64,000 nucleotides of DNA from JAHJDS01 sp964569795 (GCA_964569795.1 CAZMVB010000001.1:124001-188000), one strand, 5' to 3'. Counted from the stretch's first letter, positions 53,521 through 63,460 are shown. Numbers and translations are program-made. The notes: generated from the letters alone by a model not told the origin.

Positions 53521-54381
53521 GTGCCCAAACCGACAGTCGCGACGTCTTTGCTGGCCCTGGTGGCCGGGTCAGTCTGGTTGGCTTCCGCGGCCCCGAAACA
53601 TGACTGGCGGCCGGCCCAGGACCAGGTGGCGGCCGCCCGGAAAATCGGGACGCCGGTTTTTTTGACCAACTCCATCGGCATGAAGTTCGTCTTGATCCCG
53701 GCCGGCAGCTTCCTGATGGGCAGTCCCCCCACCGAGCTGGAGCGGGAATACCATGAAGGCCCCCGGCACCGGGTGGTCATCAGCCGGGCGTTCTACCTGC
53801 AAAGCACCGAGGTGACCCAGGCCCAGTACCGGAAGATCATGGGCAAGAACCCGAGCCGCTTCAAGGGCTGCGATCAATGTCCGGTGGAGAGGATTTTGTA
53901 CGACGACGCCTTGGAGTTCATCCGCCGCCTGAACGCCCGGGAAAAGACCCAAAAATATCGCCTGCCGACCGAGGCCGAGTGGGAATACGCCTGCCGGGCC
54001 GGGACGACCACGCCGTTTTGGTTCGGGGCGACCATTGCGACCGACCAGGCCAACTACAACGGCCACGTGGTATATGGTCCCGGCCGCAAGGGCGTCTGGC
54101 GGAAGAAGACCACACCGGTCGGCTCTTTTCCGCCGAACGGATGGGGTCTGTACGACATGCACGGCAATGTCTGGGAGTGGTGTCAAGACTGGTGGGGGGA
54201 ACACTATTACGCCCATTCTCCGACCCGCGATCCCCAGGGGCCTTCGTCAGGCGAATACCGGGTATTGCGCGGCGGTGACTGGAACAGCGTTCCCGAGGCC
54301 CTGCGCTCGGCCCAACGGAACCCGGTGCCCCCCGACATCCCGTGGGGCGGAAACGGGTTTCGGGTCGTCAGGGATTATTGA
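53521..54381 (+). CDS. SUMF1-fold protein (formylglycine-generating-enzyme-like), secreted
   Basis: 286 residues. GTG start behind GGGGAG; signal peptide LLALVAGSVWLASA. The FGE-sulfatase fold is clear: FVLIPAGSFLMGSPPTELER, STEVTQAQYRKIM, KYRLPTEAEWEYACRAG, GLYDMHGNVWEWCQDWW and RVLRGGDWNSVPEALRSAQR. The pair of copper-binding Cys of true FGE is not visible near the C-terminus (the strand reads RSAQRNPVPPD), so it is probably not a formylglycine-generating enzyme but a paralogue used in binding or regulation, as in many bacterial signalling systems. Confidence 0.85.
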   Translation: MPKPTVATSLLALVAGSVWLASAAPKHDWRPAQDQVAAARKIGTPVFLTNSIGMKFVLIPAGSFLMGSPPTELEREYHEGPRHRVVISRAFYLQSTEVTQAQYRKIMGKNPSRFKGCDQCPVERILYDDALEFIRRLNAREKTQKYRLPTEAEWEYACRAGTTTPFWFGATIATDQANYNGHVVYGPGRKGVWRKKTTPVGSFPPNGWGLYDMHGNVWEWCQDWWGEHYYAHSPTRDPQGPSSGEYRVLRGGDWNSVPEALRSAQRNPVPPDIPWGGNGFRVVRDY

Positions 54382-54428
54382 ACCTCGCCTGGTTGTCCGA
54401 GGTCGCTCGCGAACCGGAACGGCGAGCC

Positions 54429-55577
54429 TCAGGCCAGGGCCTGGTCAAAGTCGGCCATCAGGTCGGCCGTGTCCTCCAGGCCGATGGACACCCTGACCAG
54501 CCCCTCGGAGATCCCGGCCGCCTGGCGCTCGTCCGGGCTCAGGCCGGCGTGCGAGGTCGCCGCCGGCCGCGTCACGAGGGTCTCGACCCCGCCCAGGCTG
54601 GGGGCGATAAACGGCAACTCGACCTTGTTCATGAAAGACTCGGCCGCGACCAGGCCCCCCGTAAGCTCGAAGCTGAGCATCCCCGGATAGCCGTCCAGGA
54701 GGGATTCCGCCCGGGCGTGGTCCGGGTTGCTCGGCAGGCCCGGATGAAAGACCCGGGCCACGGCCGGGTGCGCTTCCAGAAAACGGGCCATCTCCAGGGC
54801 GCTGGTGTGGTGATAGGCCATGCGCAGGGGCAGGGTTTTCAGTCCCCGGTGCAGCAGGAAGCAGGCGTGGGCGTCCAGGGAGCCCCCCAGGTGATTCATC
54901 TTGTGGGTGATCTTGACGATCATTTCCCGCGGGCCGAGGATGGCCCCGGCCACGATGTCCGAGTGGCCGTTCAGGTATTTCGTGCCCGAGTGGATGGACA
55001 GGTCAAAGCCGTGCTCGGCCGGCCGGAAGAAGACCGGGCTGGCAAAGGTGTTGTCGATGATCGAGATCAGGCCGTTCTCTTTACAGAACTCCACGACCGC
55101 CGGAAGGTCCATGACCTGCATCAGGGGATTGGTGATCGTCTCGCAGTAAAAGGCCCGGGTGGTGGGACGCAGCAGATCGGTCCAGGTCTCGGGGCGGCCC
55201 GGGTCGATGAAGTCGTGGTCAATGCCCAGGCCGGGCAGGTCCTTGGTGATGAAGTCATAGGTCCCGCCGTAGAGGCAGTCCTGGCAGAGGACGTGGTCGC
55301 CTTTCTTAAGCACGGTCAGCAGGACGGCCGAGACGGCGGCCATGCCGCTGGCCGTGACCAGGGCGTCCTCGGCGTTTTCCAGGGCGGCCAGCTTGGCGTG
55401 CAGGGCGAGGTGGTTGGGGGTGTTGTTGAGCCGCATGTAGCGGATGTCGTGATACGACCCCTGGCCGGCGTACTCGAAGGTCGAGGACTGAAACACGGGC
55501 ACGCAGATGGCGCCCTCGATGGCCGGTCGGGGTTCGCCGGCGTGGATGGCCCTGGTGGCCGGCCCAAGTTTTTTCAT
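54429..55577 (-). CDS. Cys/Met-metabolism PLP-dependent enzyme
   Basis: 382 residues of the cystathionine gamma-synthase/methionine gamma-lyase family. The PLP Lys is in LSIHSGTKYLNGHSD; other landmarks are ALVTASGMAAVSAVLL, YGGTYDF and ETITNPLMQV. gamma-synthase, gamma-lyase, beta-lyase and O-acetylhomoserine sulfhydrylase are not separable by eye. No sulfur-metabolism neighbours nearby to help. Confidence 0.92.
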   Translation of the reverse strand: MKKLGPATRAIHAGEPRPAIEGAICVPVFQSSTFEYAGQGSYHDIRYMRLNNTPNHLALHAKLAALENAEDALVTASGMAAVSAVLLTVLKKGDHVLCQDCLYGGTYDFITKDLPGLGIDHDFIDPGRPETWTDLLRPTTRAFYCETITNPLMQVMDLPAVVEFCKENGLISIIDNTFASPVFFRPAEHGFDLSIHSGTKYLNGHSDIVAGAILGPREMIVKITHKMNHLGGSLDAHACFLLHRGLKTLPLRMAYHHTSALEMARFLEAHPAVARVFHPGLPSNPDHARAESLLDGYPGMLSFELTGGLVAAESFMNKVELPFIAPSLGGVETLVTRPAATSHAGLSPDERQAAGISEGLVRVSIGLEDTADLMADFDQALA

Positions 55578-55642
55578 GGGGTACCTTCCAGGAATTTGTC
55601 ATTCGGCCGGTTCACTGAACTCCCCTTGTAAAAGAAACGACA

Positions 55643-57169
55643 TCAGGCCGCCGAGGGGTCGGTCTCTCCTTGGGGATGCTTGACGAAGCGGTTGATGATC
55701 GTCCGGAGGTGATAGCCCGAGGCGGCCAGGCTCAGGGCCAGGCCCATCTTGGTCGGCCGGGTCAGGCCGACCTTGGTCACAAAGGTCCAGAAGGCCCGGC
55801 GACCGCGCTCCCGGACGCCCAGCCGCCAGAACACACGGGCCGCCGCCATCAGGTCCCGGCGGGTGACGCGCCGGAAAAAGCGCTTGCGGGGTCCGCGGAC
55901 CAGGCCGCACTGCTTCAGAAAACTGCCCACCCGGCGGTAGTAGCTCCCCGGGTCGTAGAGCCGCCGCATCAGGGCCCGGTACCCGGCCAGCAGCCTTTCG
56001 CGACCCATCTTGGGCAAAAAATTCAAGGCCCCCTCGTCCAGGGCGTTGTTGCCCGTGGGCTGGCCCAACAGCCGGTTCTCCCTGTCCAGGCGCTGATACA
56101 GCCTGGTGCCCGGGCCGGCCGACAGCAGACCGACCATGGCCGTGGGGATGCCGGCCTGCTCGATGAACCGGGCCTGGTCGTCGAAGATGGTCGGCGGGTC
56201 GGCGTCAAAGCCGACGATGAAGCCGCCCTTGACGTCCAGGCCGTAACCCTGAATGGTCTTGACCGCGGACACCAGGTCCCGTTTCTGGTTCTGGCGTTTG
56301 TGGCACTCGGCCAGGGAATCGGCCGAGGGCGTCTCGATCCCGACGAACACGGTGTGGAAATTGGCCTCGGCGAACAGGGTCAGCAGTTCGGGATCGTCGG
56401 CCAGGTCGATGCTGGCCTCGGTGCTGAAGGAGAAGGGGTAGGCGTGGGACCGCTGCCAGTCAACCATGGCCCGCAGCACGGTCAGGGACCGTTTGCGGTT
56501 GCCGATGAAATTGTCGTCCACGATGTCCACCCGGCCCCGCCAGCCGCGCCGATACAGCGAGTCCAGCTCGGCCGCGACCTGGGTCGGGCCCTTGTACCGC
56601 GGCCGCCGCCCGAGCAGGGAGACGATGTCGCAGAACTCGCAGTCAAAGGGACACCCCCGCGAGAACTGGACCGGCATGGCCAGATATTTCTTGAAATCGA
56701 TCAATTCCCACATGGGCGCCGGCGTTCGGTCCAGTTCAGGGTGGTCCTGGGCCTGGTACAGGGCCTCGGCCCGGCCCTGGTCTAGGTCCTTCAGGAACAG
56801 GGGCAGGACCTCCTCGGCCTCGCCCAGCAGGCAGTGATCGACCTGGTCCTGGAGGTGGTGATTGAACAGCGGACCGCCGCCCACCACCACCAGCCCGGCC
56901 GCCCTGGCCCGGTCGATCACCTCGGCGGCCGAGTCCCGCTGGATGATCATGCCGCTGACCATCACCAGGTCGGCCCAGGCCAGGTCGTCGTCGGTCAGGG
57001 CCTGAACGTTTTCATCGACGAGCCGCTTGGCCCAGGCCGGGGGCAGCATCGCCGCCACGGTCAGCAGCCCCAGGGGCGGCTCGGCCGCCTTGAGGCCCAG
57101 GAACCTCAGGGCCCGCCGGAAGCCCCAAAAGGTGTCCGGGAAGCGGGGATACACCAACAGGGCCTTCAT
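55643..57169 (-). CDS. B12-binding radical SAM protein (DUF4070 type)
   Basis: 508 residues. N-terminal cobalamin-binding-like domain (LLVYPRFPDTFWGFR to VMVSGMIIQRDSAAEVI), then radical SAM motif CPFDCEFC in QFSRGCPFDCEFCDIVSLLG, then a C-terminal extension of DUF4070 type (MRRLYDPGSYYRRV). The start follows GGAGGAGG. HpnR/HpnP-like hopanoid methylases and other methyltransferases belong to this class, but without hpn neighbours the substrate is open. It ends about 65 bases upstream of the PLP enzyme on the same strand. Confidence 0.85.
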   Translation of the reverse strand: MKALLVYPRFPDTFWGFRRALRFLGLKAAEPPLGLLTVAAMLPPAWAKRLVDENVQALTDDDLAWADLVMVSGMIIQRDSAAEVIDRARAAGLVVVGGGPLFNHHLQDQVDHCLLGEAEEVLPLFLKDLDQGRAEALYQAQDHPELDRTPAPMWELIDFKKYLAMPVQFSRGCPFDCEFCDIVSLLGRRPRYKGPTQVAAELDSLYRRGWRGRVDIVDDNFIGNRKRSLTVLRAMVDWQRSHAYPFSFSTEASIDLADDPELLTLFAEANFHTVFVGIETPSADSLAECHKRQNQKRDLVSAVKTIQGYGLDVKGGFIVGFDADPPTIFDDQARFIEQAGIPTAMVGLLSAGPGTRLYQRLDRENRLLGQPTGNNALDEGALNFLPKMGRERLLAGYRALMRRLYDPGSYYRRVGSFLKQCGLVRGPRKRFFRRVTRRDLMAAARVFWRLGVRERGRRAFWTFVTKVGLTRPTKMGLALSLAASGYHLRTIINRFVKHPQGETDPSAA

Positions 57170-57431
57170 TGTCCTCCTCCGTCCGCTAGAATTGCCTGGC
57201 TGGCCGTCTGGTGACGTTTGTGTTTTTGACAAATAACAAACGAGATCGGGCCGGGGACTAAGCGGCGATGGACGTCACAAAAGGTAACCGGTCCGCCTCG
57301 GCTGATCGCGTTCAAACATAACACGTCGGGCCAAGAAATGGTACCTCTGGCCTGAGCCCCGCGACCGGCCCGGACCCGGACGCCTCCCGGGGACCCGTCA
57401 GTTCTTATTTTCAGGCCGCTGGACCGGCCGG

Positions 57432-57460
57432 TTCACAACAATGTAAACTTAGGCTATAAT
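57432..57460 (+). promoter_or_regulatory. Promoter of the hybrid kinase gene
   Basis: TTCACA, 17-base spacer, perfect TATAAT; leader of about 315 bases to the kinase ATG. Confidence 0.65.
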
Positions 57461-57524
57461 AACGGTCAACATTCTGATCTCTCGGGGCTGACAAGTGAAG
57501 CTTGATCAAGATGTTTTGGTTCCC

Positions 57525-57549
57525 GGCGCCGGAGTCTGTCTCCGGCGCC
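57525..57549 (+). promoter_or_regulatory. Leader hairpin upstream of the kinase
   Basis: Perfect ten-base stem GGCGCCGGAG/CTCCGGCGCC with five-base loop, no U-tract. The rest of the 57170-57781 gap holds nothing else I can support. Confidence 0.5.
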
Positions 57550-57781
57550 TCTCAGTCCGGCGGGAGGGTGCCGACGCGCCCCGGGCATCGGTCGCCATTG
57601 ATCCGGGGCCACGGCCGCCGGCCGGACCGAGCCGTCACGGTTCTCCTCGGGAAACCCGTCCGGAGACATCAGCCGCGGAACATGCAGCCTTCCAGGGGAA
57701 ACAAACAATGTGCGCCCTGATCACGGCCCGTTTTCTGATCTCGATCCGACCCGGCAAGAGCGGCGGCCGGAGGATCGTCTG

Positions 57782-60760
57782 ATGCCCAGGAAACCGCCCC
57801 GTGATGATCTTTTCGTCAAACCCAAGATAGAGATTGCCGGCATCACCATCGAGTGGGACGTCCGAAAGGGCACCTGCACCTTTGAACAGCTTCCCGTGGC
57901 CATGATGTGGGTTGACACCACCCTGGCGGGCCTGATGTCCGGGGTTCAGGCCATGGTCGGCACGGAGCGGTTCGCCCTGGCCCTCCAGGCCGAGGGGCGA
58001 AAAAGCGTCGAGTCCGACTGGGAGGTCATTTCCCGATTTTCGAAATTCGAAGATGGCTTCAAGGCGATCGCCGATATCGCCGCCGTGGCGGGCTGGGGAG
58101 AATGGAGGCTGCTGTCCGTAAACAGGCGGAAGAAGGAATGCCGCTTCCGGATAAAGGACAGTTGGGAAGGAAGGTACCAGAAGGCGCTGGGGGTCTGCTG
58201 GGGCAGCGGCATGCTGGCCGGCAAGCTGGCCGGTTACGCCTCCCGGCTCTTTTCGACCAACTGCTGGGCCGAGCAAACGTCGTTCATCGCCCAGGGGGAA
58301 CCGGTCGATGAATTCGTGGTGAGGGCCTCGGAACGCACGATTGAAAAGGAAATCGAAGACCTGCTGGTCACCGACGAGGCGACCAAGGCCGACATGGCCA
58401 TCGCCCTCAACAACCTGCAGACGGAAATAGGCGAGCGACGGCGGGCCGAGGAGGAGATGGTCAAGGAGCGGAACCTGTCCCGGGTGATGTTCGACAGCCT
58501 GCCGGGCGTGTTCTACCTGTTCGACCGGGAAGGACGGTTTCTGCGCTGGAACAAGGCCTTCGAGACGGTCACCGGTTATTCCTCCGCCGAGATCTCACGG
58601 CTCCACCCGGTCGATCTGTTTCGGGGTCCGGACCGGGAACTGATCGCCGACCGCATCCGGCTGTCCCTCAAGACCGGCATGGCCGACGCCGAGGCCGAGA
58701 TCGTGTCCCAGGACGGTCGGGCCACTCCCTATTACTTCACCGGGAGACGCATCGAGATCGACGGCCGGACCTGTATCATCGGCATGGGCGTCGATATCAG
58801 CGAGCGGATTCGGGCCGAGAGGGCGCTCCGGGAGAGCGAGGAAAAACACCGGTTCCTGACCGAGAACATGGCCGATATCATCTGGACCATTGGTCTGGAC
58901 ATGAAAACCACCTATGTCAGCCCCTCCATCGAGAAGGTCCTGGGGTTCACGCCCGAGGAACGTGTCCGGCAGAAATTGGAGGAAGTGATCACGCCGGGGT
59001 CGTATCAGCGGGTCATGGCCCGGTTCCAGGACGAGCTTGCCCGCGAGGGGGAGCCGGGGGCCGATCCGGACCGAGACGTGACCCTTGAAACCGAGTACTA
59101 CCGCCGCGACGGCTCGACCGTCTGGATGGAAAACCGGGTCCAGGCCTTGAGGGATCAGACCGGCGCCATGGTGGGCATGTACGGCGTCTCGCGCGATATC
59201 ACCCAGCGCAAGCGGGCCGAGGAGGACCTGGCGCGGACTCTTGGCCTGTTCGAGGCCATCTTCCAGCATCACCCCAATCCGCTGGTCCTGGTTCGCCGGG
59301 ACGACGGCCTGGTGCGGATGGTCAATCGAGCCTTTGAACGGGAGTGGGGTTTTCGGCAGGACGAGGTCACCGGCTGGTCCGCCCGGACTTTTTACGCCGA
59401 TCCGGCCAGTCGGGACGAGATGCTGGCCCGCCTGGCCCGGGAGGGCACCCTGCGCGACTTCGAGAGCCTGGGGCGCAGGGCGGACGGGACCACGGCCCCG
59501 GTGCTGCTGAGCGTCGAGCCGGTGGACATCGCGGGCGAGGCCCACCTGATCGTGGCCTTCCAGGACGTCACCCGGCGCAAGGTGGAGGAGGAGGAAAAGG
59601 ACCGGCTGGAGAGGCAACTCCGTCAGGCCCAGAAACTGGAGGCCATCGGCCGCCTGGCCGGGGGCATGGCCCATGACTTCAACAACCTCCTGGCGGTAAT
59701 CATGGGCTACAGCCAGCTGGTCCTGCGGCGGGTCCGGCACGATGCCCCCTTTCGCCAGGAACTGGAGGCCATCGACCAGGCCAGCGGGCGGGCCGCCTCC
59801 CTGATCCGCCAGTTGCTGGCCTTTTCCCGCCGGCAGATCCTCCAGCCCGAGGTCCTCGATCTCAATCGCCTGGTGTCCGACACCGAGCAGATGCTGCGCC
59901 GCCTGATCGGGGAGGACATCGACCTGATCACCTTCCTGGAACCGGATCTGGGCCGGGTCCAGGCCGACCGCGGACAGATCGAGCAGTTGATCGTCAACCT
60001 GGCCGTGAACGCCCGGGACGCCATCGACGGCATCGGCAAGGTGACCATCGAAACGGCCGACGTCTATCTGGACGAGGCCTACTGTCGCGAACACACTGAC
60101 GCCTCGCCCGGCCGTCACGCCATGCTGGCCCTGAGCGACACCGGGCAGGGGATGGACGAGGACACCAAGTCGAGGATCTTCGATCCCTTCTTCACCACCA
60201 AGGACCCGGACAAGGGGACCGGCCTGGGGCTGGCCACGGTTTACGGCATCGTCAAGCAGAGCGGCGGCGCCATCTACGTTTACAGCGAGCCGGGGCAGGG
60301 GACGACGTTCAAGATCTATCTGCCCGTGGTCGAGGACGAGGAGACGGCGCCCCCGCCCGAGCCCGAGGAGGAGTCCTTTCCGCGGGGCACGGAAACGGTC
60401 CTGGTGGTCGAGGACGAGGACGGCGTCCGCAAATTCATCCTGGACGTCCTGCGGTACGCCGGCTACACGGTCCTCGAGGCCCGCCACGGCGTCGAGGCCC
60501 TGGAGGTCTGCCAGGGGAGCCGGGAGCCGATTCATCTGGTGATCACCGACGTGGTCATGCCCCGGATGAGCGGACGTGAACTGGGCAAGTCGCTGGCCGA
60601 GACTTGTCCGGACACCAGGGTTCTCTTCATGTCCGGATACACCGACAACGCCGTCGTTCACCACGGCATGCTGGATCAGGGGATCAATTTCATCGCCAAG
60701 CCGTTCACGCCCGCGGCCCTGGCCCAAAAGATACGCAAAATTCTCGACGACCAGGCCTGA
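57782..60760 (+). CDS. V4R-PAS hybrid histidine kinase
   Basis: 992 residues, no transmembrane segments, so cytosolic. Order: V4R-like sensor domain (about 25-190; GMLAGKLAGYASRLF and AEQTSFIAQGEPVDEFVV), a coiled coil, three PAS domains (about 220-600; RVMFDSLPGVFYLFDREG, TENMADIIWTIGLDMKTTY, AIFQHHPNPLVLVRRDDGL), HisKA with the phospho-accepting His in GMAHDFNNLLAVIMGYSQLV, HATPase (NLAVNARDAIDG, TGLGLATVYGIVKQSGG) and a C-terminal receiver (VLVVEDEDGVRKF, DVVMPRMSG). V4R domains sense small hydrophobic molecules or partners in other proteins. GGAGG precedes the ATG by eight bases. The downstream dGTPase gene follows after 60 bases. Confidence 0.93.
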   Translation: MPRKPPRDDLFVKPKIEIAGITIEWDVRKGTCTFEQLPVAMMWVDTTLAGLMSGVQAMVGTERFALALQAEGRKSVESDWEVISRFSKFEDGFKAIADIAAVAGWGEWRLLSVNRRKKECRFRIKDSWEGRYQKALGVCWGSGMLAGKLAGYASRLFSTNCWAEQTSFIAQGEPVDEFVVRASERTIEKEIEDLLVTDEATKADMAIALNNLQTEIGERRRAEEEMVKERNLSRVMFDSLPGVFYLFDREGRFLRWNKAFETVTGYSSAEISRLHPVDLFRGPDRELIADRIRLSLKTGMADAEAEIVSQDGRATPYYFTGRRIEIDGRTCIIGMGVDISERIRAERALRESEEKHRFLTENMADIIWTIGLDMKTTYVSPSIEKVLGFTPEERVRQKLEEVITPGSYQRVMARFQDELAREGEPGADPDRDVTLETEYYRRDGSTVWMENRVQALRDQTGAMVGMYGVSRDITQRKRAEEDLARTLGLFEAIFQHHPNPLVLVRRDDGLVRMVNRAFEREWGFRQDEVTGWSARTFYADPASRDEMLARLAREGTLRDFESLGRRADGTTAPVLLSVEPVDIAGEAHLIVAFQDVTRRKVEEEEKDRLERQLRQAQKLEAIGRLAGGMAHDFNNLLAVIMGYSQLVLRRVRHDAPFRQELEAIDQASGRAASLIRQLLAFSRRQILQPEVLDLNRLVSDTEQMLRRLIGEDIDLITFLEPDLGRVQADRGQIEQLIVNLAVNARDAIDGIGKVTIETADVYLDEAYCREHTDASPGRHAMLALSDTGQGMDEDTKSRIFDPFFTTKDPDKGTGLGLATVYGIVKQSGGAIYVYSEPGQGTTFKIYLPVVEDEETAPPPEPEEESFPRGTETVLVVEDEDGVRKFILDVLRYAGYTVLEARHGVEALEVCQGSREPIHLVITDVVMPRMSGRELGKSLAETCPDTRVLFMSGYTDNAVVHHGMLDQGINFIAKPFTPAALAQKIRKILDDQA

Positions 60761-60821
60761 ATCCGGGTGAGGCCGCCCGCCGCAGCTTGACACCCCGCGG
60801 CCCGCCAGGAACAATAGCGCC

Positions 60822-62015
60822 ATGACCGTTGATTCCGCCGATCAAGACCCGGCCGGGCGGCTGCTTTTGCGCCGGCGGGAACTGGACGCGGCCGAGGACC
60901 GGGAACTGTCGCCCCTGGCCGCCCGCAGCCGGGACGCCGTCCGCCGCCGGCCAGACCCCCGGGCCGAGGCCGGACACCGCCAGAACTACGCCCTCGACGC
61001 CGACCGGATCCTGCACTCCATGGCCTACACCCGCTACATCGACAAGACCCAGGTCTTTTCGCTCATAAAAAACGACCAGATCACCCACCGGGTGCTCCAC
61101 GTCCAGCTCGTCTCGAAAATTGCCCGGACCATCGGCCGCCTCCTGGGGGCCAACCAGGACCTGATCGAGGCCATCGCCCTGGGCCACGACATCGGCCATC
61201 CCCCCTTCGGACACGACGGCGAGTCGTTTTTGGACCGGCTCTGTCAGGACCATGGCCTGGGGCACTTCGTGCACAGCGTCCAGTCGGTTCGCTTTCTGGA
61301 AAATATCGAGCGGGGAGGGCAGGGCTGGAATCTTTCGCTACAGGTCCTGGACGGGATCCTGTGCCACGACGGCGAGGTCCACGACCAGGGGCTCGTGCCC
61401 GAGCGGGACAAGGACTTTGCCCGGTTGGACCGGGAGGCCGCGGCCAAGCGGGCCGAACCGGCCGTCAGACTGGCGCCCATGACCCTGGAGGGATGCATTG
61501 TCCGCCAGGCCGACACCATCAGCTACATCGGCCGGGACATCGAGGACGCGGTCCGCCTGGGGCTCTTGACCTGGGACGACGTGCCCCGGGAATGTACCGA
61601 CGTCCTGGGCGTGGGCAACGGGACGATCGTCTATCGGCTGGTGGAGGACCTGGTGGCCGCCAGCGCCAGGGGGGCGGCGGTCGCCTTCAGCGATGAGGTC
61701 TCCCGGGCCCTTAAGGGCCTCAAGAAGTTCAACTACGAGCGGATCTACACCAACCCGAAGATCAAACCCCACCTGGCCCAGGCCGAGAACATGTACCGGA
61801 CCCTTTTCGAAAAATTTAGGGGTGACGTGGAGGCTGGCCGGGAGGGCTCGGTGATATTCACCGATTTCCTGGCCGGAATGGACCGGGAATATCTGGACTC
61901 GACCCGTCCGGCCGAGAAGGTGCGTGACTTTCTGGCCGGTCTGACGGACGAGCGTTTTGTGGAGCTGTTTCAGGACGAGGTTCTGCCCCGGTCCCTGCCC
62001 CGCCGTTTTTTATAG
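60822..62015 (+). CDS. dgt: Deoxyguanosinetriphosphate triphosphohydrolase-like (Dgt)
   Basis: 397 residues of the HD superfamily. HD motif is AIALGHDIGHPPFGHDGE, further metal residues in IVRQADTISYIGRDIEDAV, and RILHSMAYTRYIDKTQVF at the N-terminus is a dNTPase-type block. It hydrolyses dNTPs to deoxynucleosides and triphosphate. Follows the hybrid kinase; a strong terminator lies about 115 bases after the stop. Confidence 0.9.
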   Translation: MTVDSADQDPAGRLLLRRRELDAAEDRELSPLAARSRDAVRRRPDPRAEAGHRQNYALDADRILHSMAYTRYIDKTQVFSLIKNDQITHRVLHVQLVSKIARTIGRLLGANQDLIEAIALGHDIGHPPFGHDGESFLDRLCQDHGLGHFVHSVQSVRFLENIERGGQGWNLSLQVLDGILCHDGEVHDQGLVPERDKDFARLDREAAAKRAEPAVRLAPMTLEGCIVRQADTISYIGRDIEDAVRLGLLTWDDVPRECTDVLGVGNGTIVYRLVEDLVAASARGAAVAFSDEVSRALKGLKKFNYERIYTNPKIKPHLAQAENMYRTLFEKFRGDVEAGREGSVIFTDFLAGMDREYLDSTRPAEKVRDFLAGLTDERFVELFQDEVLPRSLPRRFL

Positions 62016-62128
62016 TAATATTTGTCAGTTTTGTAGGATTACCCACCATTTTCGTCTGACCTCCGGCCCGGAATTTGATTTGTCATGTATTGACTTCTCA
62101 TTATATGATCCGGTCTGTTTCAGGTCTG

Positions 62129-62164
62129 AGCCAGGGGCGGATCAGTCCCCCTGGGCCTTTTTTT
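62129..62164 (+). terminator. Rho-independent terminator after dgt
   Basis: Stem AGCCAGGGG/CCCCCTGGGC with a nine-base loop, then CCTTTTTTTC. Confidence 0.85.
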
Positions 62165-62165
62165 C

Positions 62166-62194
62166 TTGACACATTACTTTAGGTTCAATATATA
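62166..62194 (+). promoter_or_regulatory. Promoter of the HD-GYP gene
   Basis: Perfect TTGACA starting just after the dgt terminator T-run, 17-base spacer, TATATA. Confidence 0.7.
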
Positions 62195-62347
62195 ACAAGT
62201 CAGAACAACATTAAAAAGGGTGCCGGTGACCACAGGTGGCCGGCCCCCTGAACGGACTGACCCGGCCCCAGCCACCGCCCCGGCCCTCCCCGGTGACGGA
62301 GGCCGCACCACCTGTCAGGGGCCAGACTCCGCGCTCACGGAGGCCGT

Positions 62348-63460
62348 GTGCACTTTGCCGCCGCCAACGTCTCGCCCCTGCCCGCGGCCCCCATCGAGGC
62401 CGGCCGCTTTGATCAGGCGGCCCACGACCTGCGGTCCATGCCCCTGGAGGACCTGGCCCCCGGGGTGCCCCTGCCCGCGGACATCTTCGTCCCCGGCCTG
62501 AACCAGGCCGATCAGTCGGTGGTGCCCACCCGGGTCTTCGCCGCCGGGGAGTCGCCCGCCGGCGCCCGCCTGGACCGGTTCCGCCGGGCGGGGTTCACCC
62601 GGGTCTATTTCCTTCGCCGCGACCAGGAGGCCCTCCTGGACTACCTGGTGATCCGGGCCCGGGAGGTGGTGGCCGACCCGGCCCTGAGCCCCGAGCAGCA
62701 GGCCGCGGTCCTGTGCGAAAACGCCCTGTATCTGGTCGAGGCCGCCCTGACCCTGCCCCACATGGGTCCCAACATCCGCCGGGGCCGGGACTTGATCCAG
62801 AGCGTGGTCCGGTTCGTGACCGGGATCCCCCAGGCCTCGGCCGCCCTGGTCGGCCTGCTCCGGGTCGATTACACCTGGTATCACCACTCGGTCAACGTCT
62901 GCCTTTTGTCCGTGGCCTTCGGCCATTTCCTGGGCATGCAACCGGAGGACATCGAGGTCCTCGGCCTGGGAACGCTGCTCCACGACATCGGCAAGCGCGA
63001 GGTGCCGGCCGAGGTCCTGGCCAAGCCCGGGCCCCTGTCCGGACCCGAGCGGGAGATCATGCGCCAGCACCCGGTCACCGGGGCCTGGACCCTGGAGAAG
63101 ATCCCCGAGGTGCCCACCGGCGCGGTCCGCATCGTCCGCCATCACCACGAGAACATGGACGGCAGCGGCTATCCCGACGGCCTGACCGAGGTCTGGCTCG
63201 AGCCCACCATCCGTCTCATCCGCATCGTCGATTCCTATGACGCGGTCACCTCCAATCGCTGCTACCAGACCGCCCAGACCGCCTTCGAGGGCCTCAAGGT
63301 CATCCGGCGCGAGATGAACGGCAAGATTTCGGGCGAGATGTTCCAGTCCTTCATCTCCTTTCTGGGGCACGTCAATCCCGACAACCGGGAGCGCGCCGCC
63401 GGGACCCCGGACCGCCTGGCCCGGATGAGCGTCCTGCCCGGCGGCCGGACCGTCCACTGA
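62348..63460 (+). CDS. HD-GYP domain cyclic-di-GMP phosphodiesterase
   Basis: 370 residues. N-terminal domain of about 110 residues of DUF3391 type (VPTRVFAAGESPAGARLDRF), then the HD-GYP catalytic domain with GLGTLLHDIGKREVP and RHHHENMDGSGYPDGL (the HHExxDGSGYP motif is intact), so cyclic-di-GMP hydrolysis is likely. GTG start behind GGAGG. It has its own promoter. Confidence 0.92.
   Translation: MHFAAANVSPLPAAPIEAGRFDQAAHDLRSMPLEDLAPGVPLPADIFVPGLNQADQSVVPTRVFAAGESPAGARLDRFRRAGFTRVYFLRRDQEALLDYLVIRAREVVADPALSPEQQAAVLCENALYLVEAALTLPHMGPNIRRGRDLIQSVVRFVTGIPQASAALVGLLRVDYTWYHHSVNVCLLSVAFGHFLGMQPEDIEVLGLGTLLHDIGKREVPAEVLAKPGPLSGPEREIMRQHPVTGAWTLEKIPEVPTGAVRIVRHHHENMDGSGYPDGLTEVWLEPTIRLIRIVDSYDAVTSNRCYQTAQTAFEGLKVIRREMNGKISGEMFQSFISFLGHVNPDNRERAAGTPDRLARMSVLPGGRTVH

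Noticed and set aside
57495..57782. 95-residue frame in the kinase leader whose stop overlaps the kinase ATG
   Set aside because: Coupling geometry is tempting, but the translation is Arg/Pro-rich without motif and lacks a convincing SD; more likely leader RNA.
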